Source of the DNA: an uncultured Oscillospiraceae bacterium
GTDB lineage: Bacteria > Bacillota > Clostridia > Oscillospirales > Oscillospiraceae
Direction: 5' to 3'
Length of the DNA: 44,578 nt
Assembly (NCBI GenBank): GCA_934636865.1
Contig: CAKUBI010000016.1
Location: forward strand, 1 to 44,578
Under the pieces are notes generated by a model, which was not told the DNA's origin, did no database searches, and was given only the letters and a program-made list of their open reading frames with translations. The position numbers and the translations under genes are program-made. Positions 24,447 to 31,196 of the stretch are shown here, piece after piece. Positions within the stretch are counted from its first letter, which is position 1; the number at the start of each line of letters is the position of its first letter.

Positions 24447-25319
24447 TCAGGCCTTCACCGGCACAACACTTTTGAGCCGCTCGCTTTTCGCCTTTTCCTC
24501 CGTGTCGTCCGACTCGTCGTAGGCGTCGTAGGGCGCGTTCGGGTCGTGCACCTTTTTCCTGAACGGCGAGCAGAGCTTGTCGCGGTGGGCAAAGGCGAAG
24601 TAAAGGTCGTCCGTCCAGCCCGTGTGCCCCGTCAGGATGACGGGGCGCAGGCCGCGGGCGCGCAGCTTCTGCTCCAGCGCCGCAAGCGACTTCACAGCAA
24701 GCTTATTGTCCTCCGCCAGCGCGGAAATAAAGCTGTAGCCGCCGTCCGCGCCGAACCAGATGGTATCGCCCGTGAAGAGGTATTTGTCATCGATGAGATA
24801 CACCATATGTCCCCAGGTGTGGCCCGGGACGAGGAAGCATTCGATCCGGATGCCGTCGATGTCGAACACCTGACCGCCGCGCAGCAGCACCTTTTCGTTG
24901 TTGATCGTCACCTGCGGCAGCTTGTAGAGATGATAGATCACCCTGCGCCGCACCTCGCCGGTGAGGTAGCGGTTCTCGATCTCGCCGACGTAAAGCGTCG
25001 CGTCCCGGAACAGGCCGGGGCTGTCGGCCTCCACCGCGCCGACATGGTCGGTGTCCTGATGCGTGATGAGAATATGGCGGATGGACTTCGGGTCGATGCC
25101 GAGCCAGCCCATCTTCTCCTCGAGACGGTCATAGTTGTAGCCCGCATCGATCATAACAGTCGTTTCACCCTTGCGGTAGAAGAAGATGTTCGCCACCCAC
25201 TCGCGCACGCAGGCCACGTGCTCATCGACCCAGCCGGTGTTCAGCGGCTTGAAGATCTCCTTGCCGCGGTACATCCTGCTCATTTCCTTTTTCTGGAATT
25301 CCGTCGCCTGTCTGGACAT
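24447..25319 (-). CDS. metallo-beta-lactamase fold hydrolase
   Basis: This 290-residue protein has the MBL-fold metal motif THQDTDHVGA (HxxxDH variant), a later metal histidine in VPGHTWGHM, an aspartate in FTGDTIWFGADG and a C-terminal GHTG. These are the five regular metal-ligand positions of hydrolases in the glyoxalase II/AhlA-like superfamily. The N-terminus (RMYRGKEIFKPLNTGWV) is not a signal peptide, so it is cytoplasmic. The acidic C-terminal tail is unusual. The 13-base gap to the upstream alpha/beta hydrolase gene points to one operon regulated by the nearby TetR protein. The substrate is unknown. Confidence 0.85.
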   Translation of the reverse strand: MSRQATEFQKKEMSRMYRGKEIFKPLNTGWVDEHVACVREWVANIFFYRKGETTVMIDAGYNYDRLEEKMGWLGIDPKSIRHILITHQDTDHVGAVEADSPGLFRDATLYVGEIENRYLTGEVRRRVIYHLYKLPQVTINNEKVLLRGGQVFDIDGIRIECFLVPGHTWGHMVYLIDDKYLFTGDTIWFGADGGYSFISALAEDNKLAVKSLAALEQKLRARGLRPVILTGHTGWTDDLYFAFAHRDKLCSPFRKKVHDPNAPYDAYDESDDTEEKAKSERLKSVVPVKA

Positions 25320-25332
25320 ATTGCTTTCCCCT

Positions 25333-26160
25333 TCAATTCTTTTCGCCCTGCGTCACGGGCGGCGCGCTCTCCTGCCGCCCAAAGCACGGGACGTGTGTCA
25401 GATATTCCGTCACCCGCCGGTAGAATTCCTGCGGGTGGAGCATCACAAGCTCCGCATGCCCTACCTTGGGAATGCCGCGCGTGCGCGCGTGCGGGAAATA
25501 CCGCTTGATGAAGCGGATATTGCCGCGCCGGGCCTTTTTCTCCTCGTCGCCGTACCAGTAGATCAGGCAGCAGGGCGTCTGCGCGGGCGCTTTGGGCAGC
25601 GCGAAGTTATTCGCCGACCAGAAGATATTGCGGATGGTGCGGCCCGAGTAGGTCTTGAGGTACGCCGCCAGCGCGTCGTATTCCTTCACGGGATCATGCC
25701 CCGGCAGGGTGAACTTTTCCGGCGGATAGGCCGCCTCCAGAAGCTTCCGGCTGCCCGCGAGGAGTTTGAAGCCCAGCACGTCCGCAAGGCAGATCGCGCC
25801 GCGCACCGGCAGCGGCAGCTGATACGGCGTGATACCGCCGTCGATGATGGCGCGCTCTACCCGGATCTCGCCCAGCGCGAGCAGACGCGTCAGGCACGCG
25901 CCGCCGAGCGAGCAGCCGTAGGCCGCGTCCAGCGCGGTGATGCCATGACCGCACAGCCAGTCCGTCACCTCGTCCACCGTGTGCTCCACGGAGAGGAAGT
26001 CCTCGTCCGTTCCGCCGTGGCCGTCGTAGACGATCTGCATCACATGGTAATTCTGCGCCAGCAGCGTCACCGACGCGGTGAACGCCCACTCCGGCTCCGC
26101 CGTGCAGGGCAGAAACAGCAGCGTTTTCCGCTGCTTCCTTCCGTATTCCAGCACTCTCAT
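25333..26160 (-). CDS. alpha/beta hydrolase
   Basis: This 275-residue protein has an alpha/beta-hydrolase fold. The nucleophile elbow is GCSLGG, the oxyanion region is FLPCTAEPEW and a candidate catalytic histidine lies in KVGHAELVMLHPQEF. The sequence YDGHGGTDEDF resembles carboxylesterase/lipase relatives. No signal peptide is seen. GGGGGTGAG precedes ATG 26160. A 16-base palindrome upstream and the TetR gene behind it suggest repression of this gene and the following metallohydrolase. The substrate cannot be predicted. Confidence 0.8.
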   Translation of the reverse strand: MRVLEYGRKQRKTLLFLPCTAEPEWAFTASVTLLAQNYHVMQIVYDGHGGTDEDFLSVEHTVDEVTDWLCGHGITALDAAYGCSLGGACLTRLLALGEIRVERAIIDGGITPYQLPLPVRGAICLADVLGFKLLAGSRKLLEAAYPPEKFTLPGHDPVKEYDALAAYLKTYSGRTIRNIFWSANNFALPKAPAQTPCCLIYWYGDEEKKARRGNIRFIKRYFPHARTRGIPKVGHAELVMLHPQEFYRRVTEYLTHVPCFGRQESAPPVTQGEKN

Positions 26161-26179
26161 ACGCTCACCCCCTTCGCAA

Positions 26180-26195
26180 GTTAGTTTTATCTAAC
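26180..26195 (-). promoter_or_regulatory. candidate operator before the hydrolase gene
   Basis: GTTAG and CTAAC (26180-26184 and 26191-26195) form a short palindrome with a six-base A/T spacer, 20 bases before the ATG. It differs from the palindrome before tetR, so another regulator may bind. Confidence 0.35.
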
Positions 26196-26231
26196 CGACA
26201 TACTTTGGAAAAGCCGCCCTGCGGCAGCCTT

Positions 26232-26816
26232 TCATTCCTTGGGAAACATTTCCTCGCACGCGCCGCGCGTCAGCGTTTCCAGCACGGCGGGATACAGCGG
26301 CCCGATCTGGTCCTGGTGCGACACCGTCAGGATCAGGCCCCGGATCGTCGCCGCCGCCAGCGCCATGCCGCCGCGCGGCGTCAGCCCGCTTTCCTCCAGC
26401 AGCGCGCGGATGTGCACCTCGTCGTCGTGGTAGTGCTCCGCCTTCACCTGCGCGGGGATGCGGCGCAGCAGATACGCCGCGTCCTCCTCGATGAACTTCA
26501 TCGCGCCGATCTCGGTCAGGCGCTTGCAGGCCGTCAGCAGCGCATGCGCGATGCGCTCCGCCGGGACGAGATCCTTCCCCTCCTCCAGCGCCTGCTCGGC
26601 CACCTGATAGATCTCCATGTGGATATCCTCCAGCACCTCGAAAAAGAGCAGCTCCTTCGAGGGAAAGTACTTATAAAAAAGGCCCTTGGAAATGCCCGCG
26701 GCCTCCGTCAGCTGTTCGACCGACGTTTTGCGAAGCCCCAGCGTCACGGCGCAGCGGCGCGCCTCGTCCAGAAGGCTCCTGCGGATCGCTTCGTTTTCTT
26801 CGGCGGAAAATGCCAT
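26232..26816 (-). CDS. TetR family regulator
   Basis: This 194-residue TetR/AcrR protein has an N-terminal HTH (SVEQLTEAAGISKGLFYKYF, then SKELLFFEV) and a helical ligand domain from about residue 60. ATG 26816 follows GGGGAG; the longer frame upstream would read through its promoter. The upstream palindrome next to the start site suggests autorepression. It stands 71 bases before the alpha/beta hydrolase gene on the same strand. Together with the metallohydrolase it may regulate breakdown of a small hydrophobic ester or lactone (inference). Confidence 0.88.
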   Translation of the reverse strand: MAFSAEENEAIRRSLLDEARRCAVTLGLRKTSVEQLTEAAGISKGLFYKYFPSKELLFFEVLEDIHMEIYQVAEQALEEGKDLVPAERIAHALLTACKRLTEIGAMKFIEEDAAYLLRRIPAQVKAEHYHDDEVHIRALLEESGLTPRGGMALAAATIRGLILTVSHQDQIGPLYPAVLETLTRGACEEMFPKE

Positions 26817-26846
26817 CGCTGTGTTCTCCCCTCGCCGCAAACTTTT

Positions 26847-26899
26847 TGACCGATTTATTCGATCAGTCATATCATAGCATGCCGCGCGCCGTATTGCAA
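26847..26899 (-). promoter_or_regulatory. tetR promoter and operator
   Basis: TTGCAA (26894-26899), a 17-base spacer and TATGAT (26871-26876) form the promoter. A 23-base inverted repeat with arms TGACCGAT and ATCAGTCA (26847-26869) covers the start site, a usual TetR operator position. Confidence 0.75.
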
Positions 26900-26932
26900 G
26901 GAAAAAAGCGTCCTCCCGGCACTTTTCCGCAA

Positions 26933-26966
26933 AAAAAGACCGTGTCTTTTCAGACACGGTCTTTTT
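26933..26966. terminator. terminator of the ribosomal operon
   Basis: A perfect 14-base-pair stem (26933-26946 with 26953-26966) carries A and T runs on both sides, so it works in either direction. It ends the rplJL transcript. Confidence 0.9.
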
Positions 26967-27000
26967 CCGAAAATCAATTTCTGCAAGCGGAAGGGGTAAA

Positions 27001-27372
27001 TTACTTGACCTCGACCTTTGCGCCAGCCTCTTCGAGCTGCTTCTTGATGTTTTCGGCGTCGTCCTTGGAGATGCCTTCCTTGATGGCCTTCGGAGCGGAC
27101 TCGACGAAAGCCTTGGCCTCGGCCAGGCCCAGACCGGCGATCTCGCGGACAGCCTTGATGACCTTGATCTTGGCAGCAGCGTCGAAACCGGCGAGGACGA
27201 CGTCGAACTCGGTCTTCTCCTCGGCAGCGGGAGCGGCAGCGCCGGCAGCGGGAGCAGCCATAGCGGCAGCGGAAACGCCGAACTCTTCCTCGAGCGCGTG
27301 GACGAGCTCAGAGAGCTCCAGGACGGTAAGGCCCTTGATTTCTTCGATCATAGCGGTAACTTTCTCGCTCAT
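27001..27372 (-). CDS. rplL: 50S ribosomal protein L7/L12
   Basis: This 123-residue protein is the acidic stalk protein that recruits translation GTPases. The N-terminal dimerisation helix pair ([20 protein letters not shown]), the Ala/Pro-rich hinge (about residues 38-50) and the globular C-terminal domain ([20 protein letters not shown], then [12 protein letters not shown]) are all present, and the length is normal. AGGAGGATC precedes the ATG. It follows rplJ by 57 bases and ends the operon before a strong terminator. Confidence 0.98.
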   Translation of the reverse strand: MSEKVTAMIEEIKGLTVLELSELVHALEEEFGVSAAAMAAPAAGAAAPAAEEKTEFDVVLAGFDAAAKIKVIKAVREIAGLGLAEAKAFVESAPKAIKEGISKDDAENIKKQLEEAGAKVEVK

Positions 27373-27429
27373 TGTAATGATCCTCCTGATTAAGATATTT
27401 GTTTTAGTTTAGTGGTTGGGTGCAGACGA

Positions 27430-27951
27430 TTACTCTGCGGAAGCTTCCTCGGCGGGAGCGCCGTTCTTCTCGGCGATCTGCTTGAGGACGCAGGCAAGAC
27501 CCGAAATGGGAGCCAGCATGGTGCCCAGGACCTGCGCCTGCAGGACGGGCAGCGCGGGGATCGCGGCCAGCGCGTTGATGGTGGCCATGTCAACGACCTT
27601 GCCCTCCATGAAGCCGCCCTTGATCTCGAACTTACCGTTGAGCTTCTTGGCGTAGTCGGCGATCACGCGCGCGGGCGCGACGGGATCGGCGGCGATGGCC
27701 AGAGAAGTGGTACCGTTCAGCTGATCATCGAGCTCATTGAGGCCGACGTTGTTGAAAGCAAAGCGGAGCAGGGTGTTCTTGACGACCGCATACTCGACCT
27801 CGTTCTTACGGCACTCGGCACGGAGAGCAGTGTCCTCCGCGACGGTGATGCCCTTGTAATCAACGATGACGCCGGCAGCCGCGCCCTGCAGCTTCTCAGT
27901 CAGGGAAGCCACGATCGCCTGCTTTTCAGACAGAACTTTTGCGTTAGGCAT
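27430..27951 (-). CDS. rplJ: 50S ribosomal protein L10
   Basis: This 173-residue protein anchors the L7/L12 stalk to 23S rRNA. The N-terminal part (VASLTEKLQGAAAGVIVDYK) and the conserved VVKNTLLRFAF are typical; the C-terminal helix that binds L7/L12 dimers closes the protein. ATG 27951 is chosen because GGAGGTG precedes it and the longer frame lies in the leader. Excess L10-L12 complex normally binds the upstream leader to shut down its own synthesis. Confidence 0.97.
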   Translation of the reverse strand: MPNAKVLSEKQAIVASLTEKLQGAAAGVIVDYKGITVAEDTALRAECRKNEVEYAVVKNTLLRFAFNNVGLNELDDQLNGTTSLAIAADPVAPARVIADYAKKLNGKFEIKGGFMEGKVVDMATINALAAIPALPVLQAQVLGTMLAPISGLACVLKQIAEKNGAPAEEASAE

Positions 27952-28009
27952 TTTCTTGATTTCACCTCCGTTGGATTTTGCGGCACGCCTCGCGTGCCAG
28001 GGGAAAAGA

Positions 28010-28130
28010 GGCGTTCTAAAAAGGAAACCGTCCTCATGCGGACATGAGGACGGTAAAGCAATCAATCACTGTTTGCCATCCTCGGCAGGATTTATGAGGC
28101 AAGCCTCACCTGCTGTCTTTGGAACGCTCT
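28010..28130 (-). promoter_or_regulatory. ribosomal protein L10 leader with attenuator
   Basis: The leader contains the L10-binding core (CCAAAGACAGCAGGUG followed by CCUGCCGAGG), as in the known L10_leader family of Firmicutes. An 11-base-pair terminator stem (28028-28038 with 28043-28053) and a run of T follow. L10-L12 binding would favour termination before rplJ. Confidence 0.92.
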
Positions 28131-28133
28131 GAT

Positions 28134-28162
28134 ATTATATCCAGGGCCGGCAGGATTGTCAA
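28134..28162 (-). promoter_or_regulatory. rplJL promoter
   Basis: A perfect TTGACA (28157-28162), 17-base spacer and TATAAT (28134-28139) lie between rplA and rplJ, so rplJL has its own strong promoter. Confidence 0.9.
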
Positions 28163-28192
28163 CCCCAAATATCGCGTTTCTGCGGGATCTTT

Positions 28193-28882
28193 TTAGATCT
28201 TCGCGGTGTTCATCTTGACGCCGGGGCCCATGGTGGAGGCGGCGACGCAGGACTTGATATACTGGCCCTTGGAAGCGGCGGGCTTGGCCTTGATGATCGC
28301 GCCCATGAGCGCGTTGAAGTTCTCGGTGAGCTTCTCAGGGCCGAAGGAGACCTTGCCGATGGGGCAGTGGATGATGTTGGTCTTATCGAGACGGTACTCG
28401 ACCTTACCGGCCTTGGACTCCTGAACGGCCTTGGCAACGTCGGGCGTGACGGTACCGGCCTTCGGGGAGGGCATCAGGCCCTTGGGGCCCAGGACCTTAC
28501 CGAGACGGCCGACCATACCCATCATGTCAGGGGAAGCGACGACGACGTCAAAGTCGAACCAGTTTTCCTTCTGGATCTTCTCGACGAGGTCCATCTCGCC
28601 GACATAGTCGGCGCCGGCAGCCTTGGCAGCCTCGGCCTTGTCGCCCTTGGCGAAAACAAGAACGCGAACGTTCTTGCCCGTGCCGTTGGGGAGGACGATG
28701 GCGCCGCGGACCTGCTGGTCGGCGTGGCGGGAGTCAACGCCCAGCTTGACGTGCAGCTCGACGGTCTCGTCGAACTTCGCGGAAGCGGTCTTGCAGATCA
28801 GGCCGAAGCCCTCTGCGGCGTCATACTGCGTATTCTTTTCGATCTGCTTTGCAGCGTCCTGATACTTTTTACCTCTAAACAT
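28193..28882 (-). CDS. rplA: 50S ribosomal protein L1
   Basis: This 229-residue protein forms the L1 stalk at the E site of the large subunit. Family phrases include the N-terminal [20 protein letters not shown], the central [19 protein letters not shown] with [12 protein letters not shown], and the C-terminal [11 protein letters not shown]. Length is normal. AAGGAGGGTG precedes ATG 28882, and the gene follows rplK by 14 bases. L1 also represses the L11-L1 transcript in many bacteria. Confidence 0.98.
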   Translation of the reverse strand: MFRGKKYQDAAKQIEKNTQYDAAEGFGLICKTASAKFDETVELHVKLGVDSRHADQQVRGAIVLPNGTGKNVRVLVFAKGDKAEAAKAAGADYVGEMDLVEKIQKENWFDFDVVVASPDMMGMVGRLGKVLGPKGLMPSPKAGTVTPDVAKAVQESKAGKVEYRLDKTNIIHCPIGKVSFGPEKLTENFNALMGAIIKAKPAASKGQYIKSCVAASTMGPGVKMNTAKI

Positions 28883-28896
28883 TGTTCACACCCTCC

Positions 28897-29322
28897 TTAT
28901 TCTTCGACGACAACGCCCATGGAGCGTGCGGTACCGGCGATCATGCTCATCGCGGACTCGAGCGTGCTCGCGTTGAGGTCACGCATCTTCATCTCAGCGA
29001 TCTTCTGGACGGAAGCCTTGGAAATGGTGGCGACCTTGGTCTTGTTGGGGACGCCGGAGCCAGACTCGATGTTGCACTCCTTCTTGATCAGGACCGCAGC
29101 GGGAGGAGTCTTGGTGACGAAGGAGAAGGAACGGTCGGCATACACCGTGATGACGACGGGGATGATAAGGCCCATGTCATTCTTGGTGCGCTCGTTGAAT
29201 TCCTTGGTGAACGCAGCGATGTTGACGCCGTGCTGACCGAGCGCGGGGCCAACGGGGGGTGCGGGAGTTGCTTTGCCTGCAGGGATCTGCAGCTTAACGT
29301 AACCGGTGATCTTCTGTGCCAT
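28897..29322 (-). CDS. rplK: 50S ribosomal protein L11
   Basis: This 141-residue protein is part of the GTPase-associated centre. The start [20 protein letters not shown] and the phrases [19 protein letters not shown] and [20 protein letters not shown] are diagnostic. ATG 29322 follows a perfect AAGGAGGTG; the longer frame upstream is rejected. The 118-base gap to nusG contains two GC-rich hairpins that may be an L1-binding leader, though I cannot confirm it. Confidence 0.98.
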   Translation of the reverse strand: MAQKITGYVKLQIPAGKATPAPPVGPALGQHGVNIAAFTKEFNERTKNDMGLIIPVVITVYADRSFSFVTKTPPAAVLIKKECNIESGSGVPNKTKVATISKASVQKIAEMKMRDLNASTLESAMSMIAGTARSMGVVVEE

Positions 29323-29440
29323 GAGAGGCACCTCCTTAATATTGATGTGGTAACGGCCGGCGATTCCGGCCGCCCTTGGCGAGACGTTTTCCGTCTCTCC
29401 CACGTTTGCCGCGTTTGCGGCTCATCGCTTTTGGCGGTGA

Positions 29441-29971
29441 TTACGGTTCCACCACTTCGACCTGATCGAGCTCGAGCTCGACCGGCGTTTCGCGTCCGAA
29501 CATGGACACGACCACGCACACTCTGTTCTTCTCTGCGTCGATCTCTTCGACCGTGCCGAGGAAGGACGAAAGCGGGCCGTCGGTGATCTTGACCTGATCG
29601 CCGACATTGTAGCGCACCACGATCTCGCGGCGCTCCATGCCGAGGGCCAGGACTTCCTCCTCCGTGAGGGGGATGGGTTCATTGTTCGCAGTGCCGACAA
29701 AGCCGGTCACACCGCGAATGTTGCGGATCAGATGCCAGGTGTCGTCCGTCATGACCATCTTGACGAGCACGTAGCCCGGAAAGACCTTGCGCTCGACTTC
29801 CTTCATATCGCCCGAATCGGTCACTTCCGTGACGGTTTCCAGCGGGATCTGGATATCGAGGATCTTATCCTCCAGATGACGGTTGGCGACGAACTTTTCG
29901 ATGGCGGTCTTGACTGCGTTCTCATAGCCGGAGTAGGTATGCGCGACATACCACTTAGCGTTATCAGCCAT
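29441..29971 (-). CDS. nusG: transcription elongation factor NusG
   Basis: This 176-residue protein has the NGN domain (WYVAHTYSGYENAVKTAIE to about residue 110, with VFPGYVLVKMVM) and a C-terminal KOW motif (VGDQVKITDGPLSSFLGTVE). It binds RNA polymerase and couples transcription with Rho or ribosomes. AGGAG stands before the ATG. It lies 13 bases after secE, the usual arrangement. Confidence 0.98.
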   Translation of the reverse strand: MADNAKWYVAHTYSGYENAVKTAIEKFVANRHLEDKILDIQIPLETVTEVTDSGDMKEVERKVFPGYVLVKMVMTDDTWHLIRNIRGVTGFVGTANNEPIPLTEEEVLALGMERREIVVRYNVGDQVKITDGPLSSFLGTVEEIDAEKNRVCVVVSMFGRETPVELELDQVEVVEP

Positions 29972-29984
29972 GACTGCTCTCCTG

Positions 29985-30194
29985 TTAACCCGCGAGGCCG
30001 ATCAGCAGGTGAACTGCGGAAACGGCGACATAGTCGAAGATCCAGATGCAGGCGCCGACGGCGAGGGAGCACAGCAGCACGGTGCCGGTGTTCTTCGCGG
30101 TGGTGGATGCAGTGGGCCACACGACCTTCTTCAGTTCGCTTCTCATTTCACGGAACCATTTGGCGCGGTCCTTTTTCTTCTTTTCTTCTGCCAT
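29985..30194 (-). CDS. secE: preprotein translocase subunit SecE
   Basis: This 69-residue protein has a single membrane span (about residues 41-64). The conserved amphipathic part RSELKKVVWPTASTTAKNT precedes it, as in Gram-positive SecE. It clamps the SecY channel in the membrane. AAAGG lies before the ATG. Gene order rpmG-secE-nusG is conserved. Confidence 0.96.
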   Translation of the reverse strand: MAEEKKKKDRAKWFREMRSELKKVVWPTASTTAKNTGTVLLCSLAVGACIWIFDYVAVSAVHLLIGLAG

Positions 30195-30214
30195 GTTTCA
30201 ACAGCCTTTCCTAA

Positions 30215-30364
30215 TTACTTGGTTTCGGTGTGGACGGTGTGCTTCTTGCAGAAGGGGCAGTACTTGTTCAGCTCAAGCTTGTCCGGGGTGTTCTTCTTGT
30301 TCTTCATCGTGTTGTAGTTTCTCTGCTTGCACTCGTTGCATCTGAGCGTGATCTTAATGCGCAT
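30215..30364 (-). CDS. rpmG: 50S ribosomal protein L33
   Basis: This 49-residue protein has four cysteines in two CxxC pairs ([10 protein letters not shown] and KYCPFCKKH), the zinc-binding form of L33. AAGGAGGTG precedes ATG 30364. It is the first gene of the secE-nusG-rplKA operon. Confidence 0.96.
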   Translation of the reverse strand: MRIKITLRCNECKQRNYNTMKNKKNTPDKLELNKYCPFCKKHTVHTETK

Positions 30365-30365
30365 C

Positions 30366-30516
30366 TAACGGCACCTCCTTATTTACTCAGCCCCGTTTGC
30401 CCAGGGGGCACGGTGCTGGCGATTGCCTCCCTGCTTTCAAATTTAAGGGGTGCTTCCCCGGCGCGCCGAGAAGCAAAAGCGCGCGAAAAGAAAGCCCTCT
30501 TTCACAGGTAAGTAAG
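30366..30516 (-). other. leader of the rpmG operon
   Basis: About 150 bases lie between the promoter and rpmG. I see no recognised regulatory RNA or short gene in it. Confidence 0.4.
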
Positions 30517-30546
30517 ATGATACCACACGGGATGTCCATCCGTCAA
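30517..30546 (-). promoter_or_regulatory. promoter of rpmG-secE-nusG-rplKA
   Basis: TTGACG (30541-30546), an 18-base spacer and TATCAT (30517-30522) on the minus strand. Confidence 0.7.
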
Positions 30547-30670
30547 GCACTTTTTGAACCTTTTTGCAGAAAATCCGCGTCTTTTTGCACGCTTTCCGTG
30601 TCTTTTCTTCCCTCCCGCCCCGCCTGGCGCCCATTTTCGCTTTTGGCGCATCCACTTCCCCGCCCCGCGC

Positions 30671-30699
30671 TTGCTTTTCCGGGAAAAATCCTGTATGCT
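30671..30699 (+). promoter_or_regulatory. ruvX promoter
   Basis: TTGCTT (30671-30676), a 17-base spacer and TATGCT (30694-30699) stand 33 bases before the ATG. Confidence 0.6.
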
Positions 30700-30731
30700 G
30701 TCCATCAGGAAATATGCAGGAGGCATTTGAT

Positions 30732-31151
30732 ATGAAGATCATGGCCATCGACTACGGCGACGCGCACACCGGCGTCGCGATCTCCGACCGCACGCTCACG
30801 CTCACAGGCTTTTCGACCGTCATCACCGCTTACCGGCCCGAGGCGGTCATTGAAAAGCTGCTGCCGCTCATCCGCGAGCATGAGGTGAGCGAGCTTGTGC
30901 TCGGCCACCCGCTCAACATGGACGGCACGCGCGGTCCCCGCGCGGAAAAGGCCGAGGGCTTCGCGGAGCTGCTGCGCGAGGCGGCAGCCCTCCCCGTCAC
31001 GCTCTGGGACGAGCGCCGCACGACCGTGGACGCGCACAACATCCTTCTGAACAACGGCAAGCGCGCCAAAGAGCGCAAAAAGACCGTTGACGCCGTGGCC
31101 GCGAGCCTGATGCTCGAGGGGTATCTGACGTTCAAAAAGCGGCAGGGATAA
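30732..31151 (+). CDS. ruvX: YqgF/RuvX Holliday junction resolvase-like protein
   Basis: This 139-residue RNase H-fold protein starts MKIMAIDYGDAHTGVAISD, with the catalytic Asp in IDYG. VLGHPLNMDGTRGPRA and LWDERRTTVDAHNIL are family signatures. YqgF is implicated in processing the 5' end of pre-16S rRNA as well as in junction resolution. AGGAGG at 30718-30723 fixes the start. It is convergent with the csaB-murJ gene through a shared terminator. Confidence 0.93.
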   Translation: MKIMAIDYGDAHTGVAISDRTLTLTGFSTVITAYRPEAVIEKLLPLIREHEVSELVLGHPLNMDGTRGPRAEKAEGFAELLREAAALPVTLWDERRTTVDAHNILLNNGKRAKERKKTVDAVAASLMLEGYLTFKKRQG

Positions 31152-31161
31152 CAATCAAAAA

Positions 31162-31196
31162 AGGAAGGCCCGACCGCCGGTCAGGCCTTTTCTTTT
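31162..31196. terminator. bidirectional terminator between ruvX and csaB-murJ
   Basis: A stem beginning AAGGCC and ending GGCCTT, with one mismatch and an inner GACC/GGTC, is followed by TTTTCTTTTT. It is A-rich upstream and serves both converging genes. Confidence 0.85.
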